64,000 bases of DNA, taken from NCBI RefSeq assembly GCF_019749375.1, contig NZ_JACWFE010000001.1:558001-622000 (forward strand). Direction: 5' to 3'. Shown one piece after another: positions 55,077 through 63,161 of this stretch. The position numbers and the translations under genes were made by a program. Numbering within the stretch: the first letter of the stretch is position 1; each line of letters starts with the position of its first letter. The notes below the pieces were generated by a model. It saw only the letters and a list, made by a program, of their open reading frames with translations, was not told where the DNA came from and did no database searches. The stretch comes from Bacillus sp. S/N-304-OC-R1 (GTDB taxonomy: Bacteria > Bacillota > Bacilli > Bacillales > Cytobacillaceae).

Positions 55077-55991
55077 TCAACTATAAGTACGATTAAATAG
55101 CAAGTATTTCCTCTTTAAGTATAACCCCCCTTTTTTTTCATAGATTAAATCTGCAAGCATTCGCACATTCTCCTTTTGAGATATGGTAACACTATATAAT
55201 CCTTTTATACTTCTACGAATTCTTGAATTAAAGTTTAAATTTTGTAATACCTTATTTAACCCCTCTGCAAAACTATGTGACCCAGTATAAATCACCACTC
55301 TATAAGAATTTTTATCCACCCAGCCATTTCCATCGATAACCCCTCTTAAAAATGCTCCTATATACCTTTTCTGAATATAAGGAAAACTAATTGTTAGCGA
55401 TTTGTTTGGTATTAGACCATGCCAACATAAACTCCTACACATCTCAACTGAACTTATTGTAAGGTGGTAATAATTCTTTCCATTATGTTTCGTCTTTTTG
55501 ACACATTCTACTGGCATTCCTAAACATTTCGCAATCTCTACTAAAATATAATCTTCTTTCTGCGAAATTGAAAAACTACGTTTATTATTAGATAAACATC
55601 CATCTGTAAAAATAAATCCTAATATGTACGCCATTTCATATGACCATGTGTTAAAATAATCTTCATTTATATTGTATTTTCTTTTTCCACCTCTAGGGAA
55701 TTCTACTCCCATCTTTTTAAGACGATTCCAAATAGCACGTTCTTTAACACCTGCTACTTTAGCAATCTCTCCAATAGATTGTCCTTTTTTGTATAATTTC
55801 ATAACATCTTCATTTGTGAACTTGCTTTTTATTCCTGTCGGATGTCTTAATTCTATTCCCCTTTTTAATAATGCATTTCTAATTGGTATATGAGTAACAT
55901 TAAATTCCCTTGCAATTTCATAACAAGAGATGCCACTCAAATACATTTTTACAATATCATTCACTTGTTCTTCATTAATTTTTCTATTCAT
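55077..55991 (-). CDS. LAGLIDADG endonuclease with N-terminal HTH repeats
   Basis: A 304-aa single-chain homing-type endonuclease. Two LAGLIDADG motifs are present, YILGFIFTDG (122-131) and FLRGVIDGNG (214-223), each with its acidic residue. The first 100 residues hold two resolvase-like HTH units (SGISCYEIAREFNV and GQSIGEIAKVAGVKERAIWNRL). It is free-standing: no intron or intein splice features were seen around it. It could spread the island or nick a replication origin; its target is unknown. GGTGGAGG precedes ATG. Confidence 0.85.
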   Translation of the reverse strand: MNRKINEEQVNDIVKMYLSGISCYEIAREFNVTHIPIRNALLKRGIELRHPTGIKSKFTNEDVMKLYKKGQSIGEIAKVAGVKERAIWNRLKKMGVEFPRGGKRKYNINEDYFNTWSYEMAYILGFIFTDGCLSNNKRSFSISQKEDYILVEIAKCLGMPVECVKKTKHNGKNYYHLTISSVEMCRSLCWHGLIPNKSLTISFPYIQKRYIGAFLRGVIDGNGWVDKNSYRVVIYTGSHSFAEGLNKVLQNLNFNSRIRRSIKGLYSVTISQKENVRMLADLIYEKKGGLYLKRKYLLFNRTYS

Positions 55992-56066
55992 ATTAAATAA
56001 CCTCCACCAAAATATTTTTAATTAAAAGTGCCTAATAAAGTACCCGCACATCTTTAACCAAAAAAA

Positions 56067-56090
56067 ATACAGAGTGCCTATTCGACACTC
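56067..56090 (-). terminator. Terminator between the structured region and the LAGLIDADG gene
   Basis: Minus strand: CAGAGTG TCGAATAGG CACTCTG TATTTTTTTT. Confidence 0.75.
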
Positions 56091-56566
56091 TGCAAAAAAA
56101 TATATATTTTAAATTTATAATATGATTACTTTTAGTTGATAACGGAAATAGAACCAATACTTCTAGCCCCTTTAAATTTAGTTAAGACTAAGATATCAAA
56201 GTAATATATGAAAATCAAATCTTCTATTCTACCTTTACTTTTAAATTAATCTTCAACAATTTATATGGGACTATAAATGAATTTTAGATACCGAACAAGT
56301 TCGGTACACATTAGCCTTTGAAAAAAGCTTCGCTTTTTCCTCGTCTATTTTCGAAAGCAAGCTTTCGAAAATCTGAGGTATAACTATAATGCTCAATATT
56401 CTTTTTTAACTTCTAATTAAAAAGGAGACGTTAAAAAGTATATTTTTGAGGAAGAACACCTGAGCTAAGCGGAAGCTTAGTAAGGGTGGCTCTTCCCAAA
56501 AATGTACTTTTTTGCAGTCTCAAAAATCTAATTCGAAAATGAAATCTTTTCTTTAAGGAATCTGAA
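56091..56566. other. Structured non-coding region, possible origin or RNA
   Basis: No gene in about 480 bp, but dense secondary structure: TACCGAACAAGTTCGGTA (56289-56306), GAAAAAGC TTCG GCTTTTTC-type hairpin near 56320-56340, ATTTTCGAAAGC/GCTTTCGAAAAT (56348-56373), and a large imperfect stem from GAGAC 56425 to GTCTC 56521 with the inner GCTAAGC GGAA GCTTAG. It lies between the helicase and the LAGLIDADG gene. Satellite and plasmid replication origins often look like this beside their replication gene; a structured RNA is the alternative. Confidence 0.5.
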
Positions 56567-56568
56567 AA

Positions 56569-56594
56569 AAAACCCTTAAATTACTTGGGTTTTA
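56569..56594 (-). terminator. Terminator of the helicase gene
   Basis: Minus strand: AAACCC..GGGTTT stem with TTTTTTT. A second hairpin, TTAGGCA/TGCCTAA, lies at 56604-56624. Confidence 0.72.
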
Positions 56595-56627
56595 CACTTG
56601 CACTTAGGCAGTTTTGTTGCCTAATAA

Positions 56628-57923
56628 TCATATATTCCAATCGCTAGGGTATTCATTGGTAATTGCATTCTCTGGGGCTTCTTCAAATACCTCACTTGAT
56701 AAATATGATAAAAACAAATTTCGCATCCTACTACTAGGTATATATATATTTATTGGTAGTTCCTCTCTTATTCTACTTCTCCAAACCCATTGTATTAGTT
56801 CTGATAATGCCCAAGCTTTTTCGTCAACTACAATGCCTTGTTGTTTAAAGAATCCCTTCTCAATGGGATTCATAAACCTATTGCTTAAATAAGCCAGATG
56901 ATATTTATGCTTATGCTCATTTGTTGCCCTACTATTAACTGATAAAAATGAATTGACAAAACTTTTGGGTTCTACCTTTTTTTGTATTTTCTTTTTATCC
57001 CCACCTTTAAGAGTCGTCCATAAAGCAGTGTCTTTATTTGCCTTGCACATATTGGTTAGATAGTTATAAGTATTTCTTCGCAATACTGAAACAAATTTTG
57101 TCTTCTTTTCTAGCCACTCTTTAGATAATGAGTAAGGGTCGTTTCCAATATCATTTAGCTTTCCCTTATAAATGTGTATTAGGCTTGCTAATTTCTCTTT
57201 GTTAAGCTTTATTCTTTCACTGTAAGGTATCAAACTATAATCTAAGCCAATTTTTATAACTGAAAGATATCTATAACGAATATTGTGTAAATCATAATAA
57301 TACCTTTGTTTTTGCCCTCTAAATAAATAAGTTAGTAAAAATACATGTTCAAATGCATAAAAAAAATCACATGGAAAGTTCCATATGATTGCCTTTTTTT
57401 CAGAGTAAATTAGATTTCCTGTTAGAGCTAATCTCTTTATATTATTAAACCTAGAATCACAATGTAGTTTGTTTTTGTTCCAAATTATATATTTCAATCC
57501 ATTTTCTTTTTGGACTAACTCAATTAAATTACTATCTAACATGACATCTAAATCATTTTTCCTGGTTGGTACAATTTCAATAACATTCATGACTTCATCT
57601 AGAATAAGCGTATAGTTATTTACTTCAAGTAGTTGTTTTGTTTCATCATTAGCCATTTTAAAAAGAGAATGTGTTGTACAAATATCAGCTCCATCTGCTA
57701 ATAGTTGATGAAGGTCTTCTAATTTTGTATTTCCATTACTTACAGTTGGTTCAACGAAATTTCTACTCTTAACGCTTTCTCTTATTCTAGAGATTTCATT
57801 AAGGTATGGTGTAACGAAAATAAACTTATGAGTGTCTACATGCATGTCATTCATATACTGAATAGCCCAAGAAGTCTTACCGTATCCACAAGGTGCGTCT
57901 ACTATATTTAATGTTGTTGTCAT
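56628..57923 (-). CDS. DExx-type helicase/ATPase, putative replication protein
   Basis: A 431-aa P-loop protein. Walker A is DAPCGYGKTSWAIQ (8-21), Walker B is LILDEVMN (near 107), and FVTPYLNEISRI and TTHSL resemble SF2 helicase motifs Ia and II-III. No primase or nuclease domain is seen. Similar proteins serve as replication functions in phages and satellites; that role is inferred. It lies next to the structured region and follows the small HTH gene by 15 bases, so the two form an operon. AAAGGGG precedes ATG. Confidence 0.7.
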   Translation of the reverse strand: MTTTLNIVDAPCGYGKTSWAIQYMNDMHVDTHKFIFVTPYLNEISRIRESVKSRNFVEPTVSNGNTKLEDLHQLLADGADICTTHSLFKMANDETKQLLEVNNYTLILDEVMNVIEIVPTRKNDLDVMLDSNLIELVQKENGLKYIIWNKNKLHCDSRFNNIKRLALTGNLIYSEKKAIIWNFPCDFFYAFEHVFLLTYLFRGQKQRYYYDLHNIRYRYLSVIKIGLDYSLIPYSERIKLNKEKLASLIHIYKGKLNDIGNDPYSLSKEWLEKKTKFVSVLRRNTYNYLTNMCKANKDTALWTTLKGGDKKKIQKKVEPKSFVNSFLSVNSRATNEHKHKYHLAYLSNRFMNPIEKGFFKQQGIVVDEKAWALSELIQWVWRSRIREELPINIYIPSSRMRNLFLSYLSSEVFEEAPENAITNEYPSDWNI

Positions 57924-57938
57924 TATTCTATTTCCCCT

Positions 57939-58112
57939 TTAAAAAGTTTTTTTTTTTTTCTTTAAGTCTATTGATATTACATAATTATCATTGTGTAGCC
58001 ATCTGCTCAAATGCTCTCTAGAAACTCCTATACTATTTGCCACAAACTGAATAGAAGAACCATAACTGCTAATATAATTTAGTAATGTCTCTTTTAGGTC
58101 TAAATCCCTCAA
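57939..58112 (-). CDS. Small HTH protein upstream of the helicase
   Basis: A 57-aa protein starting at TTG 58112 (GGAGG seven bases upstream). SIQFVANSIGVSREHLSRWLHND is a helix-turn-helix. The C-terminus is KKKKK encoded by a run of 13 A, where polymerase slippage could occur. It may regulate replication or excision. Start choice is by the ribosome site; the frame to 58175 is rejected. Confidence 0.65.
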   Translation of the reverse strand: MRDLDLKETLLNYISSYGSSIQFVANSIGVSREHLSRWLHNDNYVISIDLKKKKKTF

Positions 58113-58376
58113 CCTCATTCCTCCTTTCACAAAAGCGTGATAATGTAGGCAAAAATAAAAAGAACCCCTATTCAAAAAAAGGAGTTCTATGCCTTCATTA
58201 TTAATACTGTTTTCAACAGAATTAATTATATAGTTTTGGCTTATTAAAAATAGAATTGTGACTAGACACTAAATAATTATACATTTAGCTATAAATAAAC
58301 ACACATTTCTTATAAAATATAATATTTATTGCCTTCTTAAACTTTAACATTAGATATTATAGGAAATCTAACATTT

Positions 58377-59108
58377 TTAAACAGTTTGTTGCTCTTTATA
58401 TTCTTTAGTATTTCTACACTTTGGATATGTACTACAACCATAAAAGCGACCTCTCGTACTCTTTCTAAGCACCAAATCATTCCCGCATTTTTCACATTTT
58501 AATTTTGTTGATGCAACCTCTAACATCGAATAATTCACACTTGGAATTGCAGTAAGATTCATCGCAGTTATCAATTTTATAAGCTCTTCACGGTCAATCA
58601 GCTTAACATTGTTTGACAAAGCAAGTTTTTCAGCAGGAGAAGTAAAATAGTTATTAGTAACAACCCAAGATTCATTTGCATTATAATAATTTTGTGATGC
58701 TTTTACCTCCTGTATAGCCTTCACTCCTACACTCTTACTAAAACGTTTAGCTTGTACCACAATTTTGTTATTATCTTTTTTAAGTATTAAGTCCGCTCCA
58801 AAATCCCCGCTAGCACTAGTCACTTCAACCTTATATCCTTGATTGATAAACAGCTCTTTCAAATAATGTTCAAATTGAATGCCATCCATTTTATCAATTT
58901 CAAAAATACCAGAATTCCTCAGTATTTTCTTCCGCTTCATTACCCTATTAATTGTAAAAGCAATTATTAAACCTATCGTAATAAATGTAACTAATATCGT
59001 AATTCCAATTGATTTAGTATAAAGATATGTAGCCAGCGCTAAAAGTATTAAACTTCCCTTTATTACTTCTTCTAATTGTTTTTCTTGCTTCTTTGTTCTT
59101 TTAGCCAT
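58377..59108 (-). CDS. Membrane-anchored Mrr-type nuclease with zinc ribbon
   Basis: A 243-aa protein. Two transmembrane helices (about 15-33 and 35-53) lead to a PD-(D/E)xK Mrr domain (about 72-185: GYKVEVTSASGDFGADLIL with the Asp, VVQAKRFS with QxK), then a topoisomerase-type zinc ribbon (CEKC..CSTYPKC, 205-232). Such restriction_endonuclease-zf proteins are common on islands and are thought to cut foreign DNA at the membrane. Its 5' end and upstream region recur as a broken copy at 62480-62743. GAGGTG precedes ATG. Confidence 0.85.
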   Translation of the reverse strand: MAKRTKKQEKQLEEVIKGSLILLALATYLYTKSIGITILVTFITIGLIIAFTINRVMKRKKILRNSGIFEIDKMDGIQFEHYLKELFINQGYKVEVTSASGDFGADLILKKDNNKIVVQAKRFSKSVGVKAIQEVKASQNYYNANESWVVTNNYFTSPAEKLALSNNVKLIDREELIKLITAMNLTAIPSVNYSMLEVASTKLKCEKCGNDLVLRKSTRGRFYGCSTYPKCRNTKEYKEQQTV

Positions 59109-59280
59109 AAAATCACCTCTTAAAGTAATTTCGACAGCATTCTTGATTTCCCCTTGATTATTTTATGAAAATATAAAATTGCTTTCGTATCGTGATAAAA
59201 TTTTAATCACTTTTGCTGAGAGTAAGTGTTCTGAGGAATTCAAAAACTACTAGATATTTTATTCCTGTAAAATATCCCCC
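59025..59280. repeat. mrr 5' region, copy flanking the SMC operon on the left
   Basis: Covers the first codons of the Mrr gene and its upstream region. It is a diverged direct repeat of 62480-62743 and, with it, brackets the SMC-nuclease operon. Confidence 0.8.
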
Positions 59281-59318
59281 CTTGTTTCATACAAAAATGA
59301 AATTTTTTGTGAAAAATA

Positions 59319-59356
59319 ATAAAAAGACCACATTACATTCTGTAATGTAGTCTTTA
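59319..59356 (-). terminator. Terminator of the SMC-nuclease operon
   Basis: Minus strand: AAAGACTACATTACA and TGTAATGTGGTCTTT around GAA, then TTATT. Confidence 0.88.
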
Positions 59357-59385
59357 TTTATATTAATTATCATACGGTATGTACC

Positions 59386-61089
59386 TTACTCGAAATTACT
59401 AATTACATCAAAGTATAAAGAAATATAAAAATCGATTGTTTTCTTATTTGCCATATAATCCTCTTTTGACAATAAGCTATATTCATTATTTTTTAATTTT
59501 ATAATATTAAATTGCTTTTTATCTCCAGTATAAAAATCTTCAAAATCAATTGTTGCTAATATTATTTGATTCGAAATGTGGGCTTTTTCTGTTAATAATT
59601 CCAAAATTAATTCACTATTAGAAATACTTTGTTCTCCACCTTTTGGAGAATCAATGACTAGTGGAAGTTTTAATCCATTTTGGTTATACTCTTCTAACAA
59701 CTTAATAAAAGAGTATACTCTAGCTAAATTCACACGGACCTGCCCACTACCAGAGGCTTTGAAGTTCTTTCCAATAGTAAAGTTTTTCGGTAAAGAGTGT
59801 TCATTAGTGTTAAATCTAATTAAATTTTCACTTAAAATTTCTCTATATCTACTATCAGCAGAAGCTATACTATCGTGCCATACCTTTAGCTTATCCTTGA
59901 TAGACTTTAGTGAATCTAACTTTATTTCTAGTTCTAAAACAATTGAAGCAAGTTGTTCATTCAATTGTTTTCGTGTTTCATGTAAACCCTTAAATTTTAA
60001 TATATCTTCCATTGTATATTCTGAATTGACCTTTTCTTCTTCAATGGCTTTTAATTTTAATTCATATTCATTAAAATCTTTCTTCACTTTTTTTAGTTTA
60101 TCAAGCACTTTTTCCCTCAAATCTAACATTTCTAGTTTTGATGCATCTAAATCTGCAATACTATAATTAATTTTTAATATATCTTTATCTTGTATCTCAA
60201 AGAGATTACTACAATGAGGACATTCAACATTAAACTGATGTATTATTTCCTTCTTTGTCTTATCGTTTTGTTTTATAGTACTATTAATATTACTTATAAC
60301 ATTTTCTATTTTAAATAATTCTTCTTGGTACTCCAATATTTTCCTTCTGATGTTATTCAAATCGTAAGAATAACCTTTATACCTACTAAGAATTTCTTTT
60401 CTTTGTATTTCTAATATATTTAAATCTAGTTCCAAGTTAAATGATGTAATATTATTGTTAATGTACGTAAGTAACCCTAATATTTCATTCTTTTTCTTTC
60501 TTTCTGATTCTATATCAGAATCTAATTTTTCCTTATCTTTTATTTTGTTTCCATAATCCTCATCTAATATCGTTAAATGATAATAAAATAATCTATCTCT
60601 ACTTTTCTTATCAAATTGTCCTAAGTTATTAAATGACTTTAGCTCAGATGACCAACCATGGTCTTGGTCAATATAATATGGAACATAATAAAACACTGGA
60701 GGGGCAATGGTATATTTCTTTTGTTTATCCTCTAGGTACACAGAAAAACCAATTATTTCTTGAACAAAAGTTGATAATTGAGAAGCACTTGATGTTTTAA
60801 ATAAATTTGGACCATTTTTAATAGCCACAACATCACCATGTCTAATGAAGGTATACTGTACACCCCGAACATCGAACTTCAGAATATGTATCTTGGTCTT
60901 CAAATTAAACCTATCTGCGAAAAACACTTCTGCTCCTAAGGTATAATAAATGGATTTCATAATTGTGGATTTTCCCACTTGGTTTCCTTTACTTGTAACA
61001 ATATTAATTCCATCATTAAAAGATACTGTCTTGGATTTTTTTTCAACTATATCGAAAATAATTAATTTTTGTATTATCAATTTATTCAT
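59386..61089 (-). CDS. SMC/Rad50-like ATPase with zinc hook (LmuB-like)
   Basis: A 567-aa ABC-type ATPase with split head. Walker A is SKGNQVGKST (33-42). Two coiled coils (about 185-285 and 305-410) meet at a hook CPHC (290-293). The C-terminal half has the signature GSGQVRVNLARV (447-458) and Walker B LPLVIDSPKGGEQ (475-487). This is the plan of Rad50/SMC and of LmuB in Lamassu, but much shorter than most. It starts six bases after the nuclease gene, so one mRNA is expected. It probably detects foreign DNA and controls the nuclease. GAGGGGG precedes ATG. Confidence 0.8.
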   Translation of the reverse strand: MNKLIIQKLIIFDIVEKKSKTVSFNDGINIVTSKGNQVGKSTIMKSIYYTLGAEVFFADRFNLKTKIHILKFDVRGVQYTFIRHGDVVAIKNGPNLFKTSSASQLSTFVQEIIGFSVYLEDKQKKYTIAPPVFYYVPYYIDQDHGWSSELKSFNNLGQFDKKSRDRLFYYHLTILDEDYGNKIKDKEKLDSDIESERKKKNEILGLLTYINNNITSFNLELDLNILEIQRKEILSRYKGYSYDLNNIRRKILEYQEELFKIENVISNINSTIKQNDKTKKEIIHQFNVECPHCSNLFEIQDKDILKINYSIADLDASKLEMLDLREKVLDKLKKVKKDFNEYELKLKAIEEEKVNSEYTMEDILKFKGLHETRKQLNEQLASIVLELEIKLDSLKSIKDKLKVWHDSIASADSRYREILSENLIRFNTNEHSLPKNFTIGKNFKASGSGQVRVNLARVYSFIKLLEEYNQNGLKLPLVIDSPKGGEQSISNSELILELLTEKAHISNQIILATIDFEDFYTGDKKQFNIIKLKNNEYSLLSKEDYMANKKTIDFYISLYFDVISNFE

Positions 61090-61095
61090 AGACTT

Positions 61096-62166
61096 TTAGT
61101 ACCCCCTCAATACCGTTTCAATATTTTGCATATAAAGAACTTCTTTTTCCTCTTTAGAAAATTCTAAACCAACCTTTTCATTAAAAGTATGTTGTAGAAG
61201 GTTTACTAAGTCATTTCTATTCAAATCAGTATTGGTATCAATTTGTTCTTCTATAAATCGACATATAGACTCGTTTAAATTTTGTAATATATTTGGAGAT
61301 TTATTACACTTCTCTTTAACACTAGCTATTGCTCTTCTATATAAACTCTCATCTCTCAAACTTAGTGTTATATTCCCTTTATAATAAGAACATATATCTT
61401 CATAAGATAAGACATCTGCATTAATCTTCCTTACATTGTCTAAAATCAATTTAAAATCAGATTTTGAATAACTCTTTCTTTTTAGGACGGTAACTATATC
61501 ATCTTGTAGACTAAACTCATAGTTTTGTTTTGTTGTTAATATATCTAGCAATGTACTAAAAAGTGCGTTTGCTGATTTAACACTAATATTTATATCTTCT
61601 CTTATTAACAGTTCATTTAACTTTGATTGAGAAATATCTTTATGATTATGTATTGACATATCAATCAATGAGTAAATAAATTTTGAAGATAATCCCTTTG
61701 CATTAAAAGATTCACTGGTTGACATATTTTCCTCGATAAGTTCTTTAAAATCTTTCTCTAAGTCTTTAAATGCTATATGTTTTCCAGTTATAGTCTTACT
61801 CTTATACTTCAATGGATTATTTGTCACTAGGTATATTTCTCTAATATCATCATCTAATTTTTCAATGTGGTCATACAATTTTAAAAAAACATTATTTCTC
61901 ACTAGGGTTTTTAACTCAAAATTACCTGTACTTGAATCCTTTGTTTTTAATTGATAGGTAACAATATTGGGCTTTTTACTGGAAAATGAAAAGATTGCTA
62001 TATCATCTATATAGTCCATGACAACAAGAAAGTCCTCTTTTTGAAAAAGTTCAAATAATTTCCACATGGCAAAACTTATTTGCATTGCAAGTCTGTTTGA
62101 AGATAGTGAACCAGTGTTCTCTCTTGCTTTATAGCGACTTAAACTAGGATAAGCACTTATATCCAC
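61096..62166 (-). CDS. DUF4297/Cap4-like nuclease (LmuA-like effector)
   Basis: A 356-aa protein whose N-terminus resembles DUF4297 dsDNA nucleases: SSNRLAMQISFAMWKL, then MDYIDDIAIF (acidic residues 51-55) and VTYQLKTKDS (Q72, K74), a PD-(D/E)xK core. The rest is helical and probably contacts the SMC partner. In Lamassu systems a Cap4/DUF4297 effector sits with an SMC protein and kills the infected cell. The third gene, lmuC, is not seen. The family call is by motifs only. GTG 62166 follows GGGGGG. Confidence 0.7.
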   Translation of the reverse strand: MDISAYPSLSRYKARENTGSLSSNRLAMQISFAMWKLFELFQKEDFLVVMDYIDDIAIFSFSSKKPNIVTYQLKTKDSSTGNFELKTLVRNNVFLKLYDHIEKLDDDIREIYLVTNNPLKYKSKTITGKHIAFKDLEKDFKELIEENMSTSESFNAKGLSSKFIYSLIDMSIHNHKDISQSKLNELLIREDINISVKSANALFSTLLDILTTKQNYEFSLQDDIVTVLKRKSYSKSDFKLILDNVRKINADVLSYEDICSYYKGNITLSLRDESLYRRAIASVKEKCNKSPNILQNLNESICRFIEEQIDTNTDLNRNDLVNLLQHTFNEKVGLEFSKEEKEVLYMQNIETVLRGY

Positions 62167-62442
62167 TAGCTAACCCCCCATTTGTGATATTATACAAAGT
62201 TATGTAGACTCAATATCTATAATATATTAAGAATTACTAAAATAACTTTATGCATTTAAATCATAATTTTGGTGATAGGAAAATTGTACCATAAAGTCAT
62301 CTCTCTATTAATTAAAATAGTCTTTATATTTTTATTTTTAGATTTGATTAATTTGATACATAAATTCTTGACTTTATTACAATAAATAGTGTGATAATCT
62401 GTAGTAAGATGGTCAATAAGTCTCAAATGTTGTGGATTAATC
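62167..62442. other. Promoter region of the SMC-nuclease operon
   Basis: About 275 bp upstream of the operon, very AT-rich. No gene or clear operator was recognised. Confidence 0.45.
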
Positions 62443-62479
62443 GGGGCATTAGCTCAGCTGGGAGAGCGCTACGCTGGCA
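62443..62479 (+). pseudogene. tRNA-Ala (GGC) 5' half fragment
   Basis: 37 bases match the 5' half of tRNA-Ala: GGGGCATTAGCTCAGCTGGG (acceptor and D arm), AGAGCG, then CTACGCTGGCA reaching the GGC anticodon. The match ends there and mrr-like sequence begins. The T arm and acceptor 3' strand are missing, so it cannot be a working tRNA. Confidence 0.85.
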
Positions 62480-62743
62480 AGTATGTTGCCAGTGCTAAAA
62501 GTATTATCCTCCCCTTTATTTTACTGCTTCTTCTAATTGTATTTGTTGCTTCTTTGTTCTCTTAGCCATAAAATTACCTCTTACAGTAATTTCTACACGA
62601 TTCTTGATTTCCCTTAAAATTTTTTTATGAAAATATGATATTGCTTTCGTATCGTGAAAATATTTTTAATCAACTTTTCTTCGAGTAAGTGTTCTAAGTA
62701 GCTCATATTATTCAATTTTAATAATTCCTGTAAAATAGCCCCC
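62480..62743 (-). pseudogene. Truncated 5' copy of the Mrr gene
   Basis: Diverged direct repeat of 59025-59280. On the minus strand ATG 62569 opens MAKRTKKQQIQLEEAVK and stops at 62516, against MAKRTKKQEKQLEEVIK in the full gene. The upstream region is conserved too. Beyond codon 17 only the first transmembrane region remains before the tRNA fragment. Confidence 0.82.
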
Positions 62744-62835
62744 TCATACATTTGAGGGGGCTTGGTTATAGTAACTATAGGAAATTAATTGCTGTTAGGG
62801 GAAATAATTTTTTAATTTTATTTTCTCTAATCTCG

Positions 62836-62851
62836 AGTCACAAAAAGTCAC
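62836..62851 (+). repeat. Possible integrase arm-type sites, right end
   Basis: Two direct AGTCAC hexamers 10 bases apart, matching the left-end doublet at 46117-46133. Confidence 0.55.
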
Positions 62852-62876
62852 AAATTCTAAAATTATTTACTTTACA

Positions 62877-63161
62877 TTACGCCAGCCTAAATACAATTCC
62901 GTGTCCGCCTTTTGGATACTCCCATTTAATATTTTGATATGGACAGCCTATACGGCAACTTCCGCATTCATGACAGCCCTCGTATCCTACCTGCATTCTT
63001 AATCCTTCCCATTTATACACTTCAGCAGGGCAAAAGACAGTACAGATTTTATCAGGGCATTTCGTCATGCAAATATCATGGTCTAACACTGTTAAATGGG
63101 ATTTCGTATCAGCCTTGAAACGGACAAGATATTGTTTTTCTTCAATATTCTTTGTTGACAT
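62877..63161 (-). CDS. fixX: Ferredoxin-like protein FixX, right copy (in the fix operon)
   Basis: A 94-aa ferredoxin, same protein as at 45745-46029. Its start ATG overlaps the fixC stop (TAATG), so this is the copy in its native operon. Its 5' part is host DNA; the part beyond the identical block is inferred to be island DNA that restores the frame. It works with FixC and the FixAB flavoproteins in electron transfer. Confidence 0.93.
   Translation of the reverse strand: MSTKNIEEKQYLVRFKADTKSHLTVLDHDICMTKCPDKICTVFCPAEVYKWEGLRMQVGYEGCHECGSCRIGCPYQNIKWEYPKGGHGIVFRLA
62992..63104. repeat. Right attachment-region block (113 bp identical)
   Basis: Identical to 45860-45972, with mismatches directly outside it at 62991 and 63105. 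Confidence 0.85.

Larger units (their letters stand above)
45860..63104. mobile_element. 17.1-kb integrative defence island in fixX
   Basis: The island lies between two fixX copies and carries a tyrosine integrase at the left end. The copies share a 113-bp block without any mismatch (45860-45972 and 62992-63104). On both sides of that block they differ by scattered synonymous changes. This is what a site-specific crossover inside the block would give if the incoming DNA carried its own full, diverged fixX. From block to block the unit is 17,132 bp. Cargo: Mrr-STAND, NERD pseudogene, EVE-HNH, type I toxin, LAGLIDADG endonuclease, DExx helicase, membrane Mrr and an SMC-nuclease operon. No conjugation or phage structural genes are seen, so it may be a satellite or a mobilisable relic. 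Confidence 0.88.

Noticed and set aside
56289-56306. LexA (SOS) box in the island
   Set aside because: CGAAC and GTTCG are present but only two bases apart; the Bacillus LexA box needs four. Kept only as a hairpin or operator-like palindrome.
57923-57970. Slippage fusion of the HTH protein with the helicase
   Set aside because: All three frames after the A-run reach a stop before joining the helicase frame.
62443-62520. Functional tRNA-Ala
   Set aside because: The anticodon 3' stem, T arm and acceptor 3' strand are missing.
45860-63104. Complete prophage or conjugative element
   Set aside because: No capsid, terminase, portal, lysis, relaxase or type IV secretion genes are visible.
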